NCBI GenBank assembly: GCA_003996215.1
Contig: QJPP01007526.1
Span: 1,736,001-1,800,000 of the forward strand
From: Jaltomata sinuosa
Lineage: Eukaryota > Streptophyta > Magnoliopsida > Solanales > Solanaceae
Reading direction: 5' to 3'
Length of the DNA: 64,000 bases
A program made the translations under genes and the position numbers. Of this stretch, positions 55,252 to 64,000 are shown in pieces. Below the pieces are notes generated by a model that was given only the letters and a program-made list of their open reading frames with translations, had not been told where the DNA came from and ran no database searches. Every line of letters begins with the position of its first letter. Positions within the stretch are counted from its first letter, which is position 1.

Positions 55252-56327
55252 AAATCCCTAAATAATGGCATAAAAAATTTGATAGAGCAATTTTGTCTTC
55301 TGGCTTTAAACATGATATTGCTGATAAATGTGTTTATACTATAACTTGTAGTAATTATTTAGTATTAGTTTGTTTATATGTTGATGACATATTAATTGTA
55401 TGCAATAATATGAATGGAATTATAGAAACGAAGAGGTTTCTATCTTCCTCATTCTAGATGAAGGATCTTGGACTAGTCGATACCATATTGGGTATCAAGA
55501 TTAAAAAAAATAGTGGGAGATATGTGTTGAGTCAATCTCATTACATTGAAAAAATGCTAAATAAATTTAGTCACTTAAATATAAAAGAGGTCAATACCTT
55601 TTTTGATCCAAGCATCAAGTTAATTAAGAATGAAGGAAGAGTTGTGGCTCAACTTGAATATGCAAGCGCTATTGGAAGTCTTATATATGATACACAATGC
55701 ACAAGATCAGATATAGCATTTGCAATTAATAAATTAAGCAGATTTACGAGTAATCCAAGTATTGATCATTGGGAAGCCATTGCACGAATTCTTAATTTTC
55801 TTAAGAAAACTAAAGATTTAAGTATTCAATACTCAAAGTTTCTCGCTATTTTAGAAGGATATACCGACGCAAGTTGGATATCGAGTTTAGGAGATAACAA
55901 ATCTACTACTGGTTGGGTGTTTACCTTGGGAGAAGGTGCAATCTCTTAAAAATCCAAGAAACAAACTTGCATAACACATTCAACCATGGAGTCAGAATTT
56001 ATTGCATTAGCAGAAGCAGGAAAGGAAGCAGAGTGGTTGAGGGATTTTCTTTTAGAAATTCCATTGATCTCAAAAGGTGTGAGTTCAATTTTAATATATT
56101 GTGATAGCCAAGTCACTCTAGCTCGAGCTTATAGCAATATATACAATGGAAAGTCAAGACACATAAGTCTTCGGCATGATTATGTGAGAAAATTAATTAA
56201 AGATGGAATTATCTCTCTCACATTTGTGAAGTCAAAAAGTAATTTGGCTGATCCATTTACTAAACCTCTTACGAAGGAGTTAGTGAAAATAAATTCGAGT
56301 TTAATTGGGTTAAAACTCCTAAATTAA
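55252..56327 (+). pseudogene. Copia RT-RNase H, second part, broken
   Basis: Continues the RT reading after the insertion. A stop near 55262 comes first, then LVLVCLYVDDILIV with the catalytic YVDD box near 55365-55400 and a stop at about 55456. 55458-55949 reads MKDLGLVDTILGI, ASAIGSLIYDTQCTRSD and the RNase H start (GYTDASW). A TAA at 55947-55949 breaks it, and 55986-56327 completes RNase H (STMESEFIALAEAGKEAEW, YCDSQVTLARA, RHDYVRKLI). It ends at LIGLKLLN. RNase H acidic positions D (YTD), E (ESEF) and D (YCDSQ) are present. It is distinct from the Tnt1-type element at the window start. Confidence 0.85.
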
Positions 56328-56605
56328 GTCCACCAATAATGACAACTCTACCTAACACTATAAAATCAATAATTTTGGGTTCAAAGGGTAATAACAAGTT
56401 ATTGATACGTGGATGTTTTAGTACTTAAGTAAGAGATATACTAGTATTGGTTGTCATAAATTGGATGGTTGAGTTCTAATACTCTTAATGAGGTTCAGTT
56501 CAAGGAACAAGTGTCTCAAATATGACAAAGACACTGAAAGAACTTCACCTATATGAACATAGAAGTGGCGCCGCTTCAATTGAGAGTTGGAGTTGATCTC
56601 ATAAA
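56328..56605 (+). other. Copia 3' untranslated region
   Basis: No ORF. The expected LTR opening TGTTAGTAATTG is missing here, so part of the 3' LTR or of this region appears deleted. Confidence 0.45.
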
Positions 56606-56920
56606 TGTTCATGAATTTCATCTCAACCTTTTAAAAAAATTACTTTTTCTTCCCCAAAATATCAAGTTCCAAACTTCTTGCTTTCCAATAGGATTTCTTT
56701 TCTTTTTTTAATTTTTTAATTTTTTTTTAGCCAATAAAATTTTTTCACTATTTGCTTAGAACAGAAATTCATAGGCTTGTCATATCCACTAAAATTATTT
56801 GCGTTCAATCTCATAACAATCTCGCGAAAGAGAGAGAGAGCGCAAATATCATTTTTAGAAAAACGATTCATGCGTGTTTCAAGCCTCTAATTCGATGTTT
56901 ATTATTCATATTTTCCAACA
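56606..56920 (+). repeat. 3' LTR of the copia element, partial
   Basis: From about TCTCAACCTTTT to TTCCAACA it aligns with the 5' LTR (AAGTTCCAAACTTCTTGCTTTCC, ATAGGCTTGTCATATCCAC). It has a T-rich insertion of about 60 bp near 56700-56740 and lacks the first part of the LTR. Confidence 0.7.
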
Positions 56921-56925
56921 GTGCA

Positions 56926-57340
56926 CGTGTACCCTTTATTAATGGCTAGGTACGCCCCTGGATTGGCCGCTTTGTGTTTGAGCTAGCCTCCAAAGTAGAA
57001 AAAATACAAATTTCTAAAAAAATGACGAGTTAAAATATGATGAAGGCACACGAGGAAACCAAGGTCCCAAGTAGTGAACAAAGGTTAGCCCACAAGTTAA
57101 TGCAAAAGATTATTAGAGTGAAGTTGGTGAGGTGAGATGATGCCACTTATGAATAATTTGGTGTATGATATGATTGAATTGATTTGTGGTACGTACACAT
57201 CTTGATTTATTAGACAGCTTCTTGACCCACTAATTTACTACTGCCCTGTCCTTTTCCATGTGGCGGCATTTTGATCATACAAGAATTTCTTTTAAATTAA
57301 CGCCCCGTTTAATTATGAAAATTAAAAAAAAAAAAAAAAA
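56926..57340. other. Right end of unit B
   Basis: 57080-57190 resembles unit A at 27380-27480 (GATGCCACTTATGAATAATTTGGTG versus GTTGCCACTTAATGAATAATTTGGTG, each split by small changes). No gene. Confidence 0.5.
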
Positions 57341-57582
57341 TACTCCGTTCGTCTTATTTTATGTGGTATCTTTTAACTTGGAACGATATTTAAGAAAAAG
57401 AGAAAGATTTTTAAAACTTGTGGTCCAAAATAATCCTTGAACATTTGTGTGGTTGTAAATTATTTCATTAAGGGTAAAAGAGAAATTTCAAAGTTAATTT
57501 TTTTCTAATTATAGAAAGGTGACATTCTTGTTGGACAAACTAAAAAGGAAAGTGTGTCACATAAAATAGGACGAAGAGAGTA
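57341..57582. mobile_element. Stowaway-like MITE, TA flanks
   Basis: CTCCGTTCGTCTTATTTTATGTG and the inverse CACATAAAATAGGACGAAGAGAG bound about 238 bp, with TA on both sides. No ORF belongs to it. Confidence 0.85.
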
Positions 57583-58535
57583 CTCTTTTTAAAATTTTAA
57601 AGGTGGAATTGAAATTGGAGTTGTATTTTATAAAAAAATATAATATGTAATTTAAAAATAAAATATAATTTAAATGGTTTATTTAATTAAAATAAAAAAA
57701 TTAGGATTTTTTTCAACCAAAAAAAAAATTAAAAAAGTGAAAAAAGTAAAAGTGGAAATTGTGAAAACAAGTATTAGGCTGTTTTCACGTTTTCAAATAC
57801 AATTTCAAGTTATATTTGAAAATTTTATGACCAAAAAATAATTTTTAAATAAAGTGATAATTTTTCAAAAAAAAGTAAAAATTTCTTATGGCCAAACGCA
57901 CCGCTTAGGGAAATTATGAGATGGCATTTGCAGGGTTTTAATTAAATAGGTGTCACTGATTTATTGGTTCTTGTGTTCCCGATCATAACTAATTTGAGTC
58001 ATTTAAGTTAACCAAAAACAACTCAAAATCATTTGTTCATACCCAATTTCTTCGTTACTTCATGTTTTGCGATTGAATTGATCCAAAAAACAATAATATC
58101 TTCTTTGTTTGAAGCTGCAGTTTTTGGTCCCAAAATTAGTGCAAAAAAGCTCCAACCAATTCTAGATAGTTCAGTTCAATGTTTTCAGCCTTTAACAACG
58201 GTGAACTTTTAAAGATTCAGCCCAATAATTTTGAATAAATAAATTTGGATGAATCGAGTTATTTATGGATTGATTTAATATTCACTTAACCCAAAAATTA
58301 ACATTAGGGACAATTATGATCCAATATGTGAAAGGAAGACAAAGGATGAAAAAATGACATTTTTACCCTTTTTTCATTTTATATTTCTTCTTATTGAGAG
58401 TGAAGCTTTGCTATTTCAGCAAATCATGTCATTAAATGTAAAATGTAATAATAAAATTTAATATTTTAAAATATAAAAAATACACTTATTTTTTAAATAC
58501 TAGTTGAAAAAAAAATCAGATAAAATGATATAACA
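57583..58535. other. AT-rich spacer between units B and C
   Basis: Many A and T runs. No ORF, no clear element ends. Confidence 0.4.
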
Positions 58536-58539
58536 AAGT

Positions 58540-59960
58540 AAGTGGTATTGTTTTATATTGGTTTTGCAATCTCTATTCGCCGAGTGACGCATCCAATCAA
58601 TAATGACATTGATAGCTACTCATGTCTAACCCCCAATTTTGTTCTTATCATAGAAATAGTAAACACTGAAAATCAATTCAGCATTTTCTTGAAGCAATTA
58701 TTAACTTCAGCATAGTTAATTAAATCAATCGAAAGTAAAAAAAAGTACACCGACTTACATATATAAGATGGAAAGAAAATCAATACTTAGTCTTAATTTA
58801 GTTTTATGTTTACTTTTAGAATTAAAAATTCCACACGATATGGCTACTGTATTTTTTAAAAATAAAATAAATGTCTGATTTGTTAATTAGATAATTGCAC
58901 TTCTATTTTCTTTCTTTTAAATTTAAGTGCATGAGTGTTAGAGAGAGTACAAAAAAAATTGAATTGAACCGGTTGAGAGTTCAATGCTTTAATAAGCTTC
59001 CCCCCCGTAAAGAATAAGGGTTGTGGTGCATAGATCATATAGTAATTACTTTTATATTCTTAACCAGAGATCTAGAATTTAAATCTCTCTAGGTATGAAA
59101 TCGTCTTTGTTAGGCGCTTTACCCCATGCGGAGCTTCCTTGAGTGAATTTGAATTTAATAGCTCCAATGCGATTATCGACCCGAGTGAAAAGGGGGGGGG
59201 GGGGCGACTTTGCCCCTTCTTGTCTTCGACTCTGAATAAATAAATAATAATATTGCAATTAAAATTATCATGATAATTATGAATTTTCTTTATTTTTCAA
59301 TTTTAGAATTTCAAAATGGGACCAAGATTGCGTATTTATTAATTTAGCCCTACAAAACCCATCTTTTGCGTTTTCTTCTTTCATTTCATCAAAAAAAAAG
59401 AAAAAATTAGTACTCGTTTTCTTCCTCTTTTGTCTAATCCAACCAAGTTAATTAATCTTTTCATAGTTTTTAAAACTTTTCTCTACCTAAATTTGTGGTT
59501 GATTTTTGTTTTTTCTTGAATTCAATGAATGTTTGCCAAGTTGTCATACACATATTATAACAAACCAAAGACGTGCCCTTTTTTTTCACTTAAATGTTTT
59601 TAAGTTTAAAAAAAAGATATTATTCAAAAAAAAAAAACATCTACATGGAGGACTCCATTTTGTTCATCCAATGAATTTGACATTTTAATTGGCAAAACAA
59701 TTAATTATTAGCATAACTTAATCACCGACAAAGATAAATTAAAATTATTAATCTCCTTATAGGATTCCATAAAAAAAAAAAAAAAAAGATATAGATCTAT
59801 TATCAAGTACAGATTTACCCATTGACCTAGTCAATAATTATTACCGACATATGTACTATTTATTAGACAAATATTTGTCCAAAACGAGTCAGAGATCTTC
59901 TATTCTCTTTTGTTTAATCTTTTTTTTACAATTTATAATTAATCAATTCATTTAGGCTTT
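58540..59960. repeat. Left block of duplication unit C
   Basis: Collinear with 14500-16470 and 31440-33230: CTATTCGCCGAGTGACGCAT, ATATAAGATGGAAAGAAAATCAAT, TACTCGTTTTCTTCCTC, ACATGGAGGACTCCATTTTG, TGACATTTTAATTGGCAAAAC and AGAGATCTTCTATTCTCTTTTG appear in the same order. A 13-G run lies at 59192-59204. Confidence 0.75.
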
Positions 59961-61125
59961 AAACTCCCTAATCCTGATCTTGGTATTTCATTAAATAGTC
60001 TGTAATAATGATCAAATCCAAGTATTATAAACTTCCGAGGAACACGGGATTAACATTACTTTAATCTGAAGATAGAATAGCCTACTCAATAATTGAAGTA
60101 ACATTTATTAATTGATTAAAGAAAGTTTAATTGATTACATAATTAATCAATTTGACCTACCCCGCACAAAAACTTCAGCATTTTCATGAAGCCATTGGAA
60201 ACGTAATGTACAAGAGTCTAGTTTTATTTAATGACGGTGTCAACAATACTTATACAATCAGATTAATTATAAGGTAAATAAAAGTTAAATTTTATGATAT
60301 ACATATTAATTAACAATATGATATAATTAATAAATTAATTATATAAAAAATGAATTAAATTGATAAAAAAAAATAAGAAAAAGACAAAAAAAGAAGTTCA
60401 AATCAAAGATAACTAAGTGTTGTTAATTAATTGTTGAAACATGTCCCCTTTTCCACATTTTTCTACCGTTAAACACGGAATTAACAATTTACGAATTATA
60501 GTCAAAAATCAGTCTCTATACACTCACAAAACAAAGGAAGTAGTAAATATTATAATAATACTATATAAAAAGCATCATTTGACTATCAATCTTTTTCAAT
60601 TAGTTTGTGTCACTTAAGATAATGATATTTTTTGTGGTAGGTAAAAGCGTTGAAGATGCCATGCCAAACAAAAAACATTGAAAGGTCAATAGAAATATTA
60701 AATGCATGTGGGGCTTATGTTAAATTAAATTAGATCTATCAAGCAAGATCTTTTTCTTTGTTACTTTACCCCTTTTGATTTACAAAATTTGTTTTCATTT
60801 ACCTACTAAAGCTTTTTTATTGCTTTTCTAATCACTTATTAGATCCTTTGCTTTCTTTTGAAAACTTTTAAGTGAGATTTATACCTTTATTTTCTTCTTC
60901 TTCTTTTTTTAATGAGAATTTTAATTCTGAATTACTAAATAGCATGAGAGTAAATGGATTAAAACTTACTCACACTATTTACACTAATAGTACAATGATA
61001 AATGATACACATCTCTTTATATACACTCTTCTTACTAAATCATAGTTAATTAATATATATTTTCACCTAAACTTATAACTTATCATGATAAATTAGTGTA
61101 GTTTTATATAAATACGGAACAACAA

Positions 61126-61205
61126 TAATCCTGAGCAATATCCCACAAAGTGGGATTTGAAAAGGATAAGTGTATGCAGATCTTACTCGTACCCTGAAAA
61201 TTGAG
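61126..61205 (-). mobile_element. RTE LINE 3'-tail fragment
   Basis: AACAACAATAATCC, then CCCACAAAGTGGGAT and GTATGCAGATCTTACTC: the inverse of the RTE tail seen at 28760-29773 with its TTGTTG end. Confidence 0.55.
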
Positions 61206-61790
61206 AGGCTATTTTTGATAAACTCTCGACTTGATATTAAATACTGAGTACCACTGCATTTATACAGAAAATATGTCCATATTCGATTCTTTAGAACTTA
61301 GAAGAATAGAATAAGAAATTTGATGCATGAGAATGTGAAAAGAACAAAGCAAAAATTATTGAAAAGAATAAATTCAGTAACTAAGTTTTCACTATGTACA
61401 CCGTACGGAGTTCGAAGAAAGGTTGGACCACATTAATTAAGGATTAGATCCAATAATCGATCTGCTGTCATTGTATTGTCCTATACGAGAAGTCAAGCAG
61501 TTGTTAGGGGTTTGTTTCATAAACTAAAGTTTATTTTCGTTAATTCACACTTTACATGTTACGTGAAAACTGACAAAAGGATAGTCAAAAAAAGAATTGG
61601 CTTTAGGTAACTTTTGAAATTCCCACTGTTATTTGACTATATCAAAGTTCCATTCCACCAAGTTTTAGTTTCTCTTACCAAAAAAAAAGTTTTAGTTTCA
61701 AAGTGTGATGTACTAAATTTTTCATAAAAATCTAAAATATCTACTGGACAAAATTACAACATTAATAACATACTCAATATAATTTCATAG

Positions 61791-61895
61791 GTGGGAGTCT
61801 GGAGATTAGGGTGGTGTGTATGCAGACCTTAGATCTACTTCGTACGTAATGTTAGAGATGTTGTTTTCGAAAGACACTCGGCTCAAGAAAAACAC
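61791..61895 (-). mobile_element. Second RTE LINE 3'-tail fragment
   Basis: GTGGGAGTCTGGAGATTAGGGTGGTGTGTATGCAGACCTTA-like sequence, then GATGTTGTTTTCGAAAGACACTCGG, the inverse of the RTE tail region. Truncated at both ends. Confidence 0.5.
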
Positions 61896-62714
61896 AACAA
61901 ATCGGGTATGAAAGGAAATATAGTAGTGAAGAAGTCATGTTGAAAATAATAAAAATAGGAACAGTAACAATAACAAATAATATGACAACCTAATCAAAGG
62001 AAACTACGGATAATAATAAAATCAAAGAATAAGATAATAATTTTGTAAATCGCGTCTTCCCATCTCGATCTACTAAACAGAATTATAAGGAGAAAAAAAA
62101 GCATATATATTTTCTTTTACTTCTCAATGATTTATGTACAATGGGAACAATAATGGTATACGAGTCAGGGTGATCGATCGTGCTGAACATATTGATTTGT
62201 GATTCAACAACTAATTGAAATATTGTGGAAAAAGGATGAAATTATAAAATTATTTAGAAAAATCAATATTGAAAAAAAAAATCAATAATCATAGTAAACG
62301 TGGAAAGTCAATTCAGTATTGCAAATTAAACTTTTCTTTTCTTTTTATGTATGATACGGTTTTACTTTATGTAATAGAGTTAAATTCATTAATCAACTTA
62401 TTTTGAAAAAATACTACAACAAAGTAAAACAAGGACAATATGAATCCCAAAACAAATATTCCATTCATCCCCAATTTATATTAACCTTATTGAGTACAAA
62501 AAGACTTTTATGATATTAATTGACTTGTGTGATCTTAACATTTTCAGCCAGGCGGCTAAAAAGAAGTTCACTACCCTAACCATAAATGTTTGTAGCTATC
62601 GTCGGTGTATATTTAGAGTATAATAAATATATAATGTTTACATTGATTGTGCTTATATTATACAATAATTATATTTGCTAAAATTTGTATGAAATATAAA
62701 GATTATGGTTCTTT

Positions 62715-62745
<31 letters not shown>

Positions 62746-64000
62746 GGGGGGCTTTGTTAGACTGATAGTTTAATGTAAATCCCCTAGATTAATAAGGGAT
62801 CTTATACCACATGACAATTTAGGAGTACTAATTATAACTTTTTTATACACACTTTCAAACAAAAACATATTTTCTTTCTATAGCTATCTATAAATCTCTC
62901 TCTCTCAATATTCACTTGGAAGCTTGAACTGTAAGGATTGTTGTTTGAAAGTTATGGCTAAAATTGGTGATTTAGATTTGTTAGGATTGTTGTTTGAAAG
63001 TAGTGGCTAAAACTTGAGAACATCTGTGGAGATGTGGTCGAAACAATGAGACTAAAATTAAAGAAATTTGAAGAAGAGTTGAAGAACAACTTGTTGTACA
63101 TTTATTTATGTATATAAACATACAAGTGATACATAATATGTATATCATAACTCACTTGTATATCAATATATATCATATGCATGCTTTGTATATATTCTAT
63201 ATATATATATGACATACATTTCATATTTAAGTGACATATGATGATGTTGCAATGATGTTTTTCAGTTCTGAATGTTATACTTCAAATCACCTCCAATCTT
63301 CCTTAAATTTTACAAATAGTCTTGTTCAGATGTTTTCAACGAATTTCAAGTACACCCACTGGAAAAACAATTGCAAAAAATTTCATATATACATTAAAGC
63401 TGCAAATGAGTCTTTAATGGTGGTTGTTCATAAAAAAAACGAAAAAAAAGTTAATTAGGCAAAGGGCTTCTAATGCAAAGAAAGAAATGAAGAGAAGAAG
63501 TTGAGGAAGCTATGGTAGTTGTGTTTCGAAAATCTGAGACAGAAGATTTTTAAAATCCTTAATTGTTTTATTTTGTTGGAGGTCATATATATATCATGTA
63601 ACATTTTTGTTGTTATGTTTTGAAAGTGGAATAATATTGTGAGTTATTGTACATATGAGTTTTATTTCGTTGAGCAAGAAATTTGAATTTAATAACAAAT
63701 AAATTGAAATGTTATAAATAGACTTGCTTAGTTGGTAAAACCATATATTATTAAAAATAATAATAATTTGTTTGTCTAGTCTTGGTACAACAGTTTCTAT
63801 TTGAACACAAGAAAACCGGTTCCCATTAAGGGAGCCAGCTTAATGATCCGCTTAATTACTAACTTAATAAATTTGAGCTGTGCAAATTCAATGCATCTAA
63901 ACATTGGACTGATTGGGCGCAATATATAGTCTAAATTGACCTGCGAAAAATCTTGTCAAAATAATTAAAATATTTTTATTTTGTTTGATATCATGTACTC

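Larger units (their letters stand above)
46358..56920 (+). mobile_element. Copia retrotransposon with a nested 5.2 kb insertion, TSD GTGCA
   Basis: The left LTR begins TGTTAGTAATTG at 46358 and the right LTR ends TTTTCCAACA at 56920; both flanks are GTGCA (46353-46357 and 56921-56925). Order inside is gag, protease, integrase, reverse transcriptase and RNase H, the copia order. Removing the nested insertion leaves about 5.3 kb, a normal copia length. Coding regions carry many stops and shifts, so it is inactive. Confidence 0.85.
59961..64000. other. AT-rich non-coding DNA of unit C
   Basis: I find no gene. The short ORFs have no recognisable domain. A T13/G27 tract lies at 62712-62751, and TA-rich repeats at 63100-63220. 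Two worn RTE LINE tails are listed separately. By position an extensin copy would be expected further right, outside the window. Confidence 0.4.

Noticed and set aside
55026..55313. 95-aa minus-strand ORF at the end of the 5.2 kb insertion
   Set aside because: It translates the inverted terminus and part of the copia RT on the wrong strand.

Overview
This is plant nuclear DNA, most likely from a nightshade (Solanaceae, probably Solanum or a close relative). The evidence is two extensin genes built from SPPPP/TPVYK/KEPYYPPHTP repeats, the style of retrotransposon termini, and a very AT-rich, intron- and repeat-laden landscape. The only host genes I can support are two minus-strand extensin genes (about 23.0-24.7 kb and 35.1-36.3 kb). 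Nearly everything else recognisable is transposable elements, often nested.

Layout. 1-1.5 kb: 3' end of a Tnt1-type copia element with its LTR. 1.67-14.25 kb: a minus-strand LINE remnant split by an 11.9 kb CACTA transposon (1792-13695) with 13-bp identical inverted ends, a GCA target duplication, palindromic subterminal repeats, a minisatellite-filled first intron, and decayed TNP2-like and TnpA-like genes. 14.5-27.5 kb: duplication unit A with extensin A. It also holds a Stowaway-like MITE, three solo LTRs of one family, a hAT-type element, a LINE with an RNase H domain, and a small TRIM-like retrotransposon. 27.5-29.8 kb: a full-length 5S rRNA pseudogene fused to a 5'-truncated RTE-type LINE; the whole is bracketed by a 13-bp target duplication. 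Two related hAT-type elements lie at 28.8 and 30.2 kb.

31.4-57.2 kb: duplication unit B with extensin B. Its downstream half is expanded by a hAT element carrying a nested CACTA MITE, by a copia element (46358-56920, TSD GTGCA), by a 5.2 kb TG...CA insertion in that element's reverse transcriptase (50033-55246, TSD AAAAC), and by a later tandem duplication that was then internally deleted (41494-54814). 58.5-64 kb: the start of a third unit (C). Its order predicts another extensin copy beyond the window.

How it fits together. The region behaves as a tandemly duplicated extensin locus whose spacers collect transposons. Both extensins keep a signal peptide, a TATA box at a sensible distance, a 3'-UTR intron and an AATAAA signal, so both look functional: they should encode hydroxyproline-rich cell-wall proteins. 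All transposon genes seen are broken by stops or frameshifts, or are truncated at the window edge. The most unusual object is the 5S rRNA/RTE chimera at 27533-29773.
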